Shown: positions 1 to 8,543 of the stretch, in pieces | Position numbering within the stretch: position 1 is the first letter of the stretch | Layout: each line of letters begins with the position of its first letter | Assembly: GCA_014376785.1 (NCBI GenBank) | Contig: JACMQW010000096.1 | Coordinates: forward strand, 1-59,325 | DNA from: Oligoflexia bacterium | GTDB taxonomy: Bacteria > Bdellovibrionota > UBA1018 | DNA length: 59,325 bases | Direction of reading: 5' to 3' | The notes under the pieces: model-generated | The model's input: the letters and a program-made list of their open reading frames with translations, nothing else | What the model was told of the DNA's origin: nothing | Databases searched by the model: none | Position numbers and translations under genes: made by a program

Positions 1-2
1 AC

Positions 3-35
3 AAAAAAACCGGAGCCCCCTAGAAAGGGGCTCCG
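3..35 (-). terminator. Rho-independent terminator of the ppi/mfd transcript
   Basis: A 9-bp perfect GC-rich stem (11-19 paired with 27-35) has a 7-nt loop. Read on the minus strand it is followed by seven T residues (complement of 3-9). It lies about 50 bp after the stop codon of the isomerase gene, so it should end the leftward mfd-ppi transcript. Confidence 0.85.
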
Positions 36-82
36 TTTGAGAAAAGAACTGAATCAATCAAAGAAAGGTCGGTGAGTGGTGC

Positions 83-892
83 TTAGCGAACGAGGTCGTT
101 CTTCACTTGCACTTGCGCCTTTGCGCGGAGGCCTTTCATGTATCGTTCGAAGGCATCTTGCTTGCGCTCTCCGAACATCACTTGCTTGATGACTGCTGGC
201 TCCACTTCGTTCCAAGGGCGAATCGCGGTCAGTTTGATGATGTGGTAACCAAATGCAGAGCGAACGATGCCGGAAACTTTTCCAGGAGTTTTCAGGGCCA
301 GGGCAGAATCGTAATAGTTCGAATCGAGCTGAGCCTTCGTTTGGTAATCGATGTCGCCTCCCATCGGAGCCGCAATTCCTTCAGAGAATTTCTGAGCGAC
401 TTCCGCAAATGAACGACCGGAGCTCAGTTCGCGGTCCTTGATCTCCTTAATTCGCTTTAAAGCAGCCGCTTCGTCTTCTTTTGGCGCGCCCAGAGGAACG
501 GCGATGAAAATATGCGACGTGCGGATTTCCGGATATTTATTGTACCAAGCTTTTGCATCGGTATCCGTGATTTGAACCTTATCGAGGTCTTTTGCGAGCT
601 GCTTCCGGAGAAGCGCTTGATAAAGGACGGAGTTTAACTCGTCTTGGACCTCAGGATCGTTTTCTATTTTCAGCCGTTTTGCTTCTTGAATGCCGAGCTC
701 GCGCTTAATCAAATCTTCTAAGACGACTTGTTTGGTCGGAGTCTTCGTTTGATAAAGTGGAAGCAGGGCTTGGTATTTTTTATTGAACTCTTCGAGAGTG
801 ATCGGAGTGCCATTCACTTTTGCGAGCTCAGTCGCCGCACTAGCGCTTAGGGAAATTAAGAGTAACGCGGAAAGCATCGAAATTTTCTTCAT
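83..892 (-). CDS. Exported parvulin-type peptidyl-prolyl cis-trans isomerase (SurA/PpiC-like)
   Basis: 269 aa. Residues 1-20 form a signal peptide (two Lys, then a hydrophobic run ending SASAA). An N-terminal helical chaperone-like segment (about 25-115) is followed by a PpiC rotamase domain (about 125-225) with the family signatures SHIFIAV, FAEVAQKFSEG and FGYHIIKL. By family knowledge such proteins assist folding of outer-membrane or secreted proteins in the periplasm. The gene starts 33 bp after mfd on the same strand, so the two are probably co-transcribed, and a strong terminator follows. It is shorter than E. coli SurA (about 430 aa) and has only one rotamase domain, so a symbol is not assigned. 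Confidence 0.9.
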   Translation of the reverse strand: MKKISMLSALLLISLSASAATELAKVNGTPITLEEFNKKYQALLPLYQTKTPTKQVVLEDLIKRELGIQEAKRLKIENDPEVQDELNSVLYQALLRKQLAKDLDKVQITDTDAKAWYNKYPEIRTSHIFIAVPLGAPKEDEAAALKRIKEIKDRELSSGRSFAEVAQKFSEGIAAPMGGDIDYQTKAQLDSNYYDSALALKTPGKVSGIVRSAFGYHIIKLTAIRPWNEVEPAVIKQVMFGERKQDAFERYMKGLRAKAQVQVKNDLVR

Positions 893-925
893 ATTCCCTA
901 AGTTTAAGTCCTGAAATGCGAAGCT

Positions 926-3900
926 TCAATCTCGGAATGTTAATTCCCGCAGAAGAGTCGAAACAGTGTGAAAAAGATCCTGGAGCGACAGGATTTTGAC
1001 TTTCGCAACGAACTTCGAATCGGGAGTCAGCGCATACTTGTCGCCGTGGCTCGACATGAGGGCGATCGCTCGCACGGGATCGAGAGCGCTGTCCACGCCC
1101 GGAGTAAGGACCACTCTTTGAGGCCCTACCGTGAGCGCATCGATTTTTAAGACTTTTAGCAAACGCTTGATCCGAATGAGCCAAAGCAAGTTCTTTGCGG
1201 TTTCCGGCAGTTTCCCAAATCGGTCCTGCAGTTCCACTTCGATTTCATCAATCTCTTCATCTCGAGAGGAGCTCGAGAGGCGCCGATAAATTCCGAGACG
1301 CTGTTGGGAGTCAGCAACGTATTCCTCGGAAAGAAAGGCGCTGAAAGGCACTTTGATTTCCGGTTCGCGGTGAGAGTCTTCGGCTTCGAGAGGTTTTCCC
1401 TGTAAGTCGCGAATCGCGGCGTCGAGAAGTTCAGTGTAAAGATCAAACCCAATGGCATTAATGTGTCCACTTTGCTGAGGGCCGAGAATGTCTCCGCCGC
1501 CTCGGATTTCGAGGTCGTGGGAAGCGATCGAAAAGCCGCTTCCGAGTTCGACAAATTTTTGGATCACTTCCAAGCGTTTTTTAGCGTCCCCGGTGATCAT
1601 TCCCTCAGGTGGGATGAAGAGGTAAGCGTAAGCGCGGGTTTGGGAACGACCCACTCTCCCGCGAAGCTGATAAAGTTGGGCGAGGCCGAAAGTATCCGCT
1701 CGGTCGATGATCATGGTGTTTGCCGAAGGAATGTCGATCCCAGACTCGATGATGGTCGTCGCGACCAAGACGTTGGCCTTTTTTTCATAGAACTCCATCA
1801 TGACTTTTTCGAGCTGTCCCTCCCCCATTTGGCCGTGACCCACCACGATTCGTGCGCGCGGGACTAAACTTTTAATTTTATCTGCGACCGACTGGATGGA
1901 TTGGACGCGGTTATGGATGTAATAGACCTGCCCCCCCCGCGCGAGTTCCGTTTCCACAGTTCGCTTCACAAGGTCTTCATCAAATTTCGAAACGTACGTG
2001 CGGATCGGCAAGCGATTCACCGGAGCCGTATTAATCAGGGAGATTTCTCGAAGGCCAGACAGTGAAAGGTGAAGCGTGCGAGGAATCGGAGTCGCACTTA
2101 AGGTGAGGACGTGGGTGTTTGTCCGGAATGTCTTTAATCGTTCCTTATGCTCGACACCGAAACGGTGTTCTTCATCGATGACGACTAAGCCAAGTTTTTT
2201 AAAGTGCACGTCTTTGGAGAGGAGCCGATGGGTCCCGATCACAATATCGACGGTTCCGGCTTTCACACCGGCGAGGACGGTCTTTTGCTCTTTCGCGGAC
2301 TTAAACCGGGACACGGATTCCACGCGAATCGCAGAGAATTCTTTTGCAAACCGCTGTCTAAAGTTTTGCTCATGCTGATGCGCAAGCACTGTCGTAGGAA
2401 CGAGGACCGCGACTTGGTAGCCGTCATAGACCGCTTTAAAAGCGGCGCGAATGGCAACTTCTGTTTTTCCGTAACCGACGTCGCCACACACGAGCCGGTC
2501 CATCACACGGCCACTCTCCATGTCTTCAAACGTCGCATCGATTGCGCGCAGCTGATCTGGCGTTTCATCGAAAGCGAAAGAAGCTTCGAAGCGGTTCATT
2601 TCCGCGTCCCGAGGAGAAAAGCGAATTCCGGGCCTTACTTTGCGTTCCGCATAGAGCTTTACGAGATCGATCGCGATTTTCTTTGCCGACTCCTTGGCTT
2701 TTTCCTTCGCTTTCGTGAATTTTTCGCCACCGAGTTGGTCCAGAGAAACGTGCTCACCCGTTCCGCCGAGGTACTTCTGGATAACGTTTAGTCGATAGAC
2801 CGGCAGGTAGAGCTTGTCTTTATTCGCGTACTCTAGCAGGAGAAAATCGTTCGAAGCACCGTTCAAATCCAGTCGAACAATTCCCGTGTAACGTCCGATC
2901 CCATGGTCGATGTGGACGATAGGGTCACCCAAATTTAAATCGGTGAGGGCTTGGAGATTTGACCACTCCTTCGCCGCGGATTCATCCTGCTTTCGCTTTC
3001 TTTTGGTTTGGTGCCGGGATTTTGTTCCGAGAATTTCGGAATCCGTCAGTACAACGAGGCCTTCCGCAGGCCAGCGGAATCCTTCAGCGAGAGTGCCCTC
3101 AACGAGCGTGGTCACTCCAGCCATGGGAACGACTCCGGTAGATACCGGTATATTTCTTTCTTCGAGGAGGAACTGGAGCCGGTCGATCTGACTTTGGGTG
3201 GCGCAGAGAATGATGGTTTTAAATCCCTGCTTTTTCCAAAGCCGAATTTTCGGCTCTAAATTTGGAATGGAGGGTGGTTTTCCGTCGTGAAGGTCGGAGT
3301 TTGACTTAACGACCGCCCGGTGCCGAGTTTTCGGACCTTCCTCATCGCTATCGGCTTCTTTCGTTTCAGAAAAGTCAGCGAGTTCCAAGACGTCGAGGAA
3401 CAGCCGCTTCTGGATTGGCAGGTTGTCCAAGGATTTTAATTCGGTCGAAAATTCGGCCTCGATTTTCGGCAGAATAATCCCCGAAGCGAGGGCTTCTTTC
3501 TCTCGCTCGCGTTGGTCAGCAAGCCAGATGTCCCAACCCTGCTCGGTGTCTAGAGCATCAACGACAACGACTCGGTTCCAAGGGACGAAGTCGAGCAAAG
3601 TGCGAGCCCGTTCGGCATAAGCAAAAGAAGCCCAGAAATCAGCATTTTCCGGGTACGAGCCGGGGTACACACGTTCAAGCAGCGGATCTCGAACCGAGCG
3701 CGGAATTCCCTCATCATCCGCACGCTTTTTTAAGCGATCCCGGACCCCAGGAACGGTTTCTGAGTTCAGAAGCACTTCTCTCGCCGGCCCGAAGCGAATT
3801 TCATCCGGCGCAAGTTCGGAGAGTGTCCTTTGAGTTTTCGAATCAAACTCCCGAATGTTTTCCACATCGTCGCCCCAGAGCTCTATCCGGACGGGCCGCT

Positions 3901-4465
3901 CAAACTCGGGCGGGAAGATGTCGATGAGGTCACCACGAACCGCGAACGATCCACGGTCTTCCACCGGATCGACCCGGAGGTAGCCCGCCTCTTCAAGACG
4001 GCGAGCGACGATTTCACGACCTTCTCCACTTTCCCCCTTTTTAAAATGGAAGGAATGTTTCGCAAGTTCGGAGAGCGGGATCGTGCGGTGAAGTGCTGCT
4101 TGAAGTGTCGTAATGACGAGTGCAGGCGGAGTTGCTGAAGAAACCAAGCAAGTGAGAACGGAGATTCGCGTGAGGCGAGCCCCAATCGAAGGGGCGATCG
4201 AAGAATAAGGAGAGTGATCCCACCCCGGAAAGCCCGCGACCCGCACGGGATCTCCCAGGGCTTCCGAAAGAGATTCAATTTCTTCGCTCAGTTCCGTCAC
4301 CATTTCATTCGTTGGGCAAATCACTAGCGTTGGAGCGCTGAAATCGCGAGCTACGCGCGCCAGTAAAAGAGCGCGAGCGCCCCGCGTTAGCCCAGTCGTG
4401 CGCACCGGATCGTTTAATTCCCGCCAAGAATCTAAAATTGAAAGAATGGAACTCGAGGCTATCAC
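926..4465 (-). CDS. mfd: Transcription-repair coupling factor Mfd
   Basis: 1179 aa, close to the usual length of about 1150. It removes RNA polymerase stalled at DNA lesions and recruits UvrA. The N-terminal UvrB-like region (about 1-350) is followed by the RNA-polymerase-interacting domain (around 500-560, with HIDHGIGRYTG). Then comes a RecG-like translocase with Walker A GDVGYGKTE (about 655), a DEEH box in VVIDEEHRFG (about 760), motif III LSATPIPRT and the motif VI/TRG region ending LRGRVGRS. A C-terminal autoinhibitory domain completes it. The start is GTG at 4465. Its 5' end lies back to back with the first nuo cluster, and the likely nuo promoter overlaps this start codon. Confidence 0.97.
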   Translation of the reverse strand: MIASSSILSILDSWRELNDPVRTTGLTRGARALLLARVARDFSAPTLVICPTNEMVTELSEEIESLSEALGDPVRVAGFPGWDHSPYSSIAPSIGARLTRISVLTCLVSSATPPALVITTLQAALHRTIPLSELAKHSFHFKKGESGEGREIVARRLEEAGYLRVDPVEDRGSFAVRGDLIDIFPPEFERPVRIELWGDDVENIREFDSKTQRTLSELAPDEIRFGPAREVLLNSETVPGVRDRLKKRADDEGIPRSVRDPLLERVYPGSYPENADFWASFAYAERARTLLDFVPWNRVVVVDALDTEQGWDIWLADQREREKEALASGIILPKIEAEFSTELKSLDNLPIQKRLFLDVLELADFSETKEADSDEEGPKTRHRAVVKSNSDLHDGKPPSIPNLEPKIRLWKKQGFKTIILCATQSQIDRLQFLLEERNIPVSTGVVPMAGVTTLVEGTLAEGFRWPAEGLVVLTDSEILGTKSRHQTKRKRKQDESAAKEWSNLQALTDLNLGDPIVHIDHGIGRYTGIVRLDLNGASNDFLLLEYANKDKLYLPVYRLNVIQKYLGGTGEHVSLDQLGGEKFTKAKEKAKESAKKIAIDLVKLYAERKVRPGIRFSPRDAEMNRFEASFAFDETPDQLRAIDATFEDMESGRVMDRLVCGDVGYGKTEVAIRAAFKAVYDGYQVAVLVPTTVLAHQHEQNFRQRFAKEFSAIRVESVSRFKSAKEQKTVLAGVKAGTVDIVIGTHRLLSKDVHFKKLGLVVIDEEHRFGVEHKERLKTFRTNTHVLTLSATPIPRTLHLSLSGLREISLINTAPVNRLPIRTYVSKFDEDLVKRTVETELARGGQVYYIHNRVQSIQSVADKIKSLVPRARIVVGHGQMGEGQLEKVMMEFYEKKANVLVATTIIESGIDIPSANTMIIDRADTFGLAQLYQLRGRVGRSQTRAYAYLFIPPEGMITGDAKKRLEVIQKFVELGSGFSIASHDLEIRGGGDILGPQQSGHINAIGFDLYTELLDAAIRDLQGKPLEAEDSHREPEIKVPFSAFLSEEYVADSQQRLGIYRRLSSSSRDEEIDEIEVELQDRFGKLPETAKNLLWLIRIKRLLKVLKIDALTVGPQRVVLTPGVDSALDPVRAIALMSSHGDKYALTPDSKFVAKVKILSLQDLFHTVSTLLRELTFRD

Positions 4466-4467
4466 CG

Positions 4468-4496
4468 TTGACTCTCTATGGCGGCTTCAGTACTTT
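4468..4496 (+). promoter_or_regulatory. Candidate sigma70-type promoter for the first nuo cluster
   Basis: TTGACT (4468-4473), a 17-bp spacer and TACTTT (4491-4496) match the -35/-10 pattern. The predicted transcript would begin near 4502-4504, only about 10 nt before the ATG at 4512, so the leader would be very short. A second -10-like TACAAT (4505-4510) sits directly before the ATG. No ribosome-binding site is visible ahead of that ATG. The -35 box lies against the divergent mfd start. Confidence 0.5.
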
Positions 4497-4511
4497 TTTA
4501 CACTTACAATC

Positions 4512-4949
4512 ATGATGCCCACCCCCTGGCCGAGCTACATTTTAATCCTGATCACCGCACTGCTTGGACTGCTAATCCCGCTTGTCTTGCCCCAGCTTTG
4601 GAGGCTTGGGCTGAAGAAAGCGCAGCCGAAGCGACTAGATGCTGAGTCTCAAGCTCATTCGGAAGCGAAACTGGGACCGAGCCCTTCCCGCCTCTTTGCC
4701 GCGCCCATCGCGATCCGATTTCATCTTGCGGCGCTTCTTTTTGTCGGATTTTTTGGGCTCGTGATGTTGCTGCTTCCCTTTCTTTTCGGCGTTCATGGCG
4801 ACCGCGGTAACTCTGCGGCGATCGTGCTTGCGGGGATTGCAGTGCCGCTGGTCATTGTTTTATTTTACTGTCTTCGAAAAGGTGATCTTTCTTGGAGCGT
4901 TCCGCGCGCGCGAGACGAATCCTTTTTCACTGAGGATCGGCGGAAATGA
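4512..4949 (+). CDS. Divergent NuoA-like subunit of the first complex I-type cluster
   Basis: 145 aa from ATG 4512 (ATG 4515 is an alternative; the open frame runs further upstream but overlaps mfd). Three hydrophobic helices fit the NuoA topology: about 4-24, 73-95 and 103-121. The helix-2 region RFHLAALLFVGFFGLVMLLL aligns with the canonical NuoA at 14349. It lacks the conserved FDVE acidic pair (FFGL instead), and the ECG cysteine motif of the loop is missing. Position (first, before nuoB) and topology support the call more than sequence does. The stop codon overlaps the nuoB-like start (ATGA). Confidence 0.75.
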   Translation: MMPTPWPSYILILITALLGLLIPLVLPQLWRLGLKKAQPKRLDAESQAHSEAKLGPSPSRLFAAPIAIRFHLAALLFVGFFGLVMLLLPFLFGVHGDRGNSAAIVLAGIAVPLVIVLFYCLRKGDLSWSVPRARDESFFTEDRRK

Positions 4950-5392
4950 GCACATTTATTTCCTCTAACTTAGAAAGCTTGATGGCTTGGGCGCAAGCGA
5001 CCTCCCTTTGGACATACTCGATCGGAGGCGGCTGCTGCGTCGACGAGATGCTTTCGGCGCAAGGATGTCGCTACGACCTCGAGCGCTTCGGATGTCTGCC
5101 GCAATCCCACCCGGAACAAGCGGACCTCTTGATTGTCAGTACGGCAGTGACGCAACGAATGTCAGAAGTGATTCTCGAGATCTACGGACGAATGCCTTCG
5201 CCGAAATATGTCATGGCGGTCGGAGCTTGCGCAAACGGGGGCGGCCCTTTTTCAGAGCGCGTAACCTATGCAGCGGCTCGGCCGTTGGAAGAGATTTTGC
5301 CAGTAGACGTTTACGTACCGGGGTGTCCGCCTCGGCCCGAAGCGCTCATGAATGGATTAATTCGCCTTCAAGAAAAAATCAGGAGTGGCTAG
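4946..5392 (+). CDS. NuoB-like subunit (Fe-S cluster N2 protein) of the first complex I-type cluster
   Basis: 148 aa. In complex I, NuoB holds the terminal 4Fe-4S cluster N2 that passes electrons to quinone. All four ligands are present: the tandem pair in GGGCCVDEM, GACANGG and VPGCPPRPEAL. So the metal site looks functional even though partner subunits have lost theirs. It is shorter than the canonical copy at 14739 (187 aa) because the C-terminal tail is missing. The start ATG overlaps the previous stop (ATGA) and has GAGGA 10 nt upstream. Confidence 0.9.
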   Translation: MSTFISSNLESLMAWAQATSLWTYSIGGGCCVDEMLSAQGCRYDLERFGCLPQSHPEQADLLIVSTAVTQRMSEVILEIYGRMPSPKYVMAVGACANGGGPFSERVTYAAARPLEEILPVDVYVPGCPPRPEALMNGLIRLQEKIRSG

Positions 5393-5393
5393 G

Positions 5394-5864
5394 ATGCAGC
5401 TCCCGCTAAAGAAGCTCTTAGAGTTATTTGGAGAAGCTGCCCAACTCGGTGAATTCGGCGCACTCCGAATCGATTTGCTGAACGTTGATGTTTCGAGGCT
5501 GATCGAAGCTGCCGCTTGGCTACGAATGGAAGAATCCTTTCGCATGGATTTTCTCGAGAACGCATCCGTTTTCGAAAAAGATGGAAAGCTGCTTTTTACT
5601 TATTTTATTCGTTCCTTCTCTAAACCACACCGCCTCGTCCTTCGCAGTTCAGTACCCGCACCCGTCGGTAATGAATGGGTCGACTTTCCTTCGCTGGTTC
5701 GCATCTGGCCTCAAGCCGAAGCATTCGAATCCGAAATGGAGATTCTTTTTGGCGTACGATTCGCGGATCGGCCACCGAATCGACAACACCTAAAAAATTT
5801 CGGTAAGTTTGATGGATTTCCATTACGGAAATCATTCGAATGGGGAGAGGGAGTCGACCTTTGA
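5394..5864 (+). CDS. Divergent NuoC-like (30-kDa) subunit of the first cluster
   Basis: 156 aa from ATG 5394, chosen because AGGAG (5381-5385) is well spaced from it; GTG 5385 is possible. NuoC is a peripheral-arm scaffold protein without cofactors. The C-terminal signature is recognisable but eroded: ILFGVRFADRPPNRQHLK and FDGFPLRKSF stand where the canonical subunit (15311) has YDMYGVRFSGHPNMRRIL and FVGHPLRKDYP. The order B-C-D supports the assignment. It ends by overlapping the next start (TTGA). Confidence 0.78.
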   Translation: MQLPLKKLLELFGEAAQLGEFGALRIDLLNVDVSRLIEAAAWLRMEESFRMDFLENASVFEKDGKLLFTYFIRSFSKPHRLVLRSSVPAPVGNEWVDFPSLVRIWPQAEAFESEMEILFGVRFADRPPNRQHLKNFGKFDGFPLRKSFEWGEGVDL

Positions 5865-6994
5865 TTTTTTCGCGTGAAAAACTTCATGCATCAATTTCGG
5901 ATCTGAGTTGGGGGCCTTCAGACCCAGCTCTTCCAGGTATCTTTCGTCTTTCTCTTCGTGCGGAAGGAGACCTCATCCGCGAAGTTTCAATTGAAACAGG
6001 GTACCTACACAAAGGCCTAGAGAAGAGTTTCGAAAGAAGAAATTGGTTTACCTCGATGTTAATCGCAGACCGAGTGGACGCAGAAACGGCGTATTCTGCG
6101 GAGCTCGCTTACTCGATGGCAGTGGAAGAAGTTTGTGGAATCGCTGTCCCGCGACGCGCTCAGGTCATTCGACTCATCCTCTGCGAACTGGGCCGTGTCG
6201 GTTCCCATCTTGGCTTTCTTGCACGCCTGGCCCTGGCTACGGGATTTGAAACCGTTTCTCATTACATCCTTCGCGAGCGAGAGCTCGTTCTTGATTTATT
6301 GGAGCTCATGACGGGCAGGAGATTTAATCCAAACTTCTTTCGATTCGGAGGGGTTTCTGCCGATATTACCGAAGGATTTATCGAGCGTATTCACGAAGCA
6401 ACACGCCTCATTGAAATCCGCCTTCGTGAGTACCACGCGCTGATGATCGAAAACCGCGCGTTTGTGGATCGACTGGCTTGGCAAGGCGTATTAAGCGCAG
6501 ATGCCGTCCAACTGCGTGGACTCACCGGCCCCTCGGCACGAGCCAGTGGAGTGCGCTTTGATGTGCGTAAAGCCGAACCTTACAGCGGTTACGATCAACT
6601 CGATTTTAGAGTTCCGATCGGCAGCGGCGCTCGCGGAACGACGGGCGACGGGTTTGACCGAGTGATCATCCGACTTGAAGAAATTCGTGAAAGCTTGCTG
6701 CTCCTTTCTCATGCGGTCGATAGTGTTCCTCCGGGAGAGTTCATCGGGAAATTTCCTACCCCCGATTTCACGGTTCCTGCCGGAGAGGCTTACTCTCGAG
6801 TGGAGGCCCCTCGCGGACTTCTCTCTTGCCATGTGGTTTCAGACGGCGGGTTTCATCCGTTGCGCGTCCAGTGGCGGACGCCGAGCTTGGTGAATATAGA
6901 GATTATTCCCGAAGTGCTCAAGGGTGTGACCATTCAAGACGTTCCGGTCGTCTTAGCGACCTTTGACCTTTCTATTGCCGAGGTCGATCGATGA
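5861..6994 (+). CDS. NuoD-like (49-kDa) subunit lacking the quinone ligands
   Basis: 377 aa from TTG 5861, which has the strong site GAGAGGGAG 9 nt upstream and overlaps the previous stop. The fold markers are clear: GYLHKGLEK (about 47), DRVDAETAY (about 70), GPSARASGVRFDVRK and GEAYSRVEAPRG. In the family, the HPxxHG motif and a Tyr (His38 and Tyr87 in Thermus Nqo4) hold the quinone head. Here HPAMHG is DPALPG (residues 21-26) and the Tyr is Ala74 in a gapless local alignment. The NiFe-hydrogenase cysteine motifs are absent too, so it is not a hydrogenase large subunit. The canonical partner at 15889 keeps all ligands. Confidence 0.88.
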   Translation: MIFSREKLHASISDLSWGPSDPALPGIFRLSLRAEGDLIREVSIETGYLHKGLEKSFERRNWFTSMLIADRVDAETAYSAELAYSMAVEEVCGIAVPRRAQVIRLILCELGRVGSHLGFLARLALATGFETVSHYILRERELVLDLLELMTGRRFNPNFFRFGGVSADITEGFIERIHEATRLIEIRLREYHALMIENRAFVDRLAWQGVLSADAVQLRGLTGPSARASGVRFDVRKAEPYSGYDQLDFRVPIGSGARGTTGDGFDRVIIRLEEIRESLLLLSHAVDSVPPGEFIGKFPTPDFTVPAGEAYSRVEAPRGLLSCHVVSDGGFHPLRVQWRTPSLVNIEIIPEVLKGVTIQDVPVVLATFDLSIAEVDR

Positions 6995-8052
6995 AGGAAT
7001 TTTTTGATTTTCCAATACCGACGGCATCTTACGGGTGGAACGCGCTCTTTGGAATGAGTGAGCAAGTACCCGTGATTTTCGTACTCCTCGCGGCGTTTGT
7101 TTTCTTTTTCTGTTTTATTTTATTCCCGCTATTTTTTGGTCTCAGTTTCGCGGAAAGAAAGCTTTCGGCAGATTTACAGGCACGCGTAGGCCCAAATCGA
7201 ACGCCAGGCTACGGCGTGCTGCAGTCTCTCGCAGACTTACTGAAGCTCGGCGCAAAAACGGAGAATAATCCGGACGCTACTCCTAAAATGCGGTGGTTTA
7301 TGGCGCACGGAGCAGCGCTCTACATGAGCTTTGCTTTCTTGCCGTTTGGAACGGCGCTTATTTTTCTTGATAGTGAAATGGGAGCCTTCCTTCCATTTCT
7401 TAGTATCGGTCTTCTTTTTCTTATTTCTCTTTTTGCAAATGAAGGCGCGCGGGATTTAGAGGACGAAATTCTTGTTCATCGACAGTCGTTTCTTTGGGTA
7501 TCAGCATGGATACCGGCACTCATTGCGGTGACTGTCGTGGTCGCCCGAACCGGAAGTGCCCGGTGGAGCACCATCCTCGCATCCCAATCCTCTGGTCTCT
7601 TTTCGTGGACCTTTTTTTCAAGCCCATTCGGCGCGATTTCGTTTTTTATTTTTCTCTTTTCAGGACTGATCGCGCTCCAGCTTCCTCCCTTTCACACCAT
7701 TGACCGTGGCGCTCGCCATCGTTCCGGGGTGCGGTTTGGAATGTTTGAAATGAACCAATTCTACGCAACGTTCGCCTGGTGCGTTTTAGCGTCGTCTCTT
7801 TTCTTAGGCGGTAATGCAGCTCGAGAAATATCGGACACGACATTTTTAATTGCTGCGGTTGAGTTGGTTTTCACTCTGCTGAAAGCGAGTGTCATTTTTC
7901 TCACGATTAGAGTCGTCGCACGGGCTTTGCCGCAGCTTCGGCAAGATCAAATGACCGAGTTTTGTTGGCGCGTCCTCACCCCGGTGGCAATCCTATGTCT
8001 CGTGGGCGAATTGTTTTGGATTCGGGTTCTCGCGGGAGGGCTTTCCGGATGA
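6991..8052 (+). CDS. NuoH-like membrane subunit with altered quinone-channel loop
   Basis: 353 aa with about eight membrane helices. NuoH anchors the peripheral arm and forms much of the quinone channel. The first cytoplasmic loop is well kept: ERKLSADLQARVGPNRTP then YGVLQSLADLLKLG. The other hallmark loop is AETNR-PFDLPEGESE-VAGYHLEY in the canonical copy. Here it is LPPFHTIDRGARHRSGVRFG (about 230-250), so the conserved glutamates are gone and the loop is basic. The start overlaps the NuoD-like stop (ATGA) and the end overlaps the NuoI-like start (ATGA). Confidence 0.88.
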   Translation: MKEFFDFPIPTASYGWNALFGMSEQVPVIFVLLAAFVFFFCFILFPLFFGLSFAERKLSADLQARVGPNRTPGYGVLQSLADLLKLGAKTENNPDATPKMRWFMAHGAALYMSFAFLPFGTALIFLDSEMGAFLPFLSIGLLFLISLFANEGARDLEDEILVHRQSFLWVSAWIPALIAVTVVVARTGSARWSTILASQSSGLFSWTFFSSPFGAISFFIFLFSGLIALQLPPFHTIDRGARHRSGVRFGMFEMNQFYATFAWCVLASSLFLGGNAAREISDTTFLIAAVELVFTLLKASVIFLTIRVVARALPQLRQDQMTEFCWRVLTPVAILCLVGELFWIRVLAGGLSG

Positions 8053-8543
8053 GGGACAGCATCGTCGGCACGATTGCGAACGCATTCGCCATTCTCTTTG
8101 ATGGCACTCGATCATTTATTCGTGCGCTTTCCGCGTCTCTACCCTATCTCTTCAACATGAATCCGAACACGCTCCGGAAAGAAGTAACCGAGCAGTACCC
8201 GGATCCCGTCTCTTCCAGAACGGTTGATGACTTGCCGCCGAGGACAAAGGGTCTGATTCAGAATGACATCGACCAGTGCATTGGTTGCCGAGAGTGCGCA
8301 AAATCTTGTCCTGTTGATTGCTTTACAATTGAAAGCGAGCGACTACTCGACACTCAAAAAGAATGGGTATCCCTCTTCGATATCGACCATTCTAAATGCA
8401 TTTCCTGTAGCCTTTGTGTTGAAGTCTGCCCAACGAGTTCTCTATCCAACTCGAAGCGGTACGAGTTCGCGGCTTACGACCGGAAAGAGATGGTAGAATC
8501 TTTTGGAAAAGGCGAGCCGCCAAGGCGAGGAGAATATCGGTGA
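8049..8543 (+). CDS. NuoI-like 8Fe ferredoxin subunit of the first cluster
   Basis: 164 aa from ATG 8049, which overlaps the previous stop (ATGA); an upstream in-frame extension is unlikely. NuoI carries 4Fe-4S clusters N6a and N6b between the NADH arm and N2. Both CxxCxxCxxxCP motifs are complete: CIGCRECAKSCP (about 77) and CISCSLCVEVCP (about 117). The N-terminal amphipathic helix for membrane contact is also present. An intact electron wire (this protein plus the NuoB-like one) contrasts with the missing quinone and proton sites elsewhere in the cluster. Confidence 0.92.
   Translation: MRDSIVGTIANAFAILFDGTRSFIRALSASLPYLFNMNPNTLRKEVTEQYPDPVSSRTVDDLPPRTKGLIQNDIDQCIGCRECAKSCPVDCFTIESERLLDTQKEWVSLFDIDHSKCISCSLCVEVCPTSSLSNSKRYEFAAYDRKEMVESFGKGEPPRRGEYR

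Noticed and set aside
2204-2791. 195-codon plus-strand frame inside mfd
   Set aside because: Antisense shadow of the conserved Mfd helicase region; no start signal or known motif.
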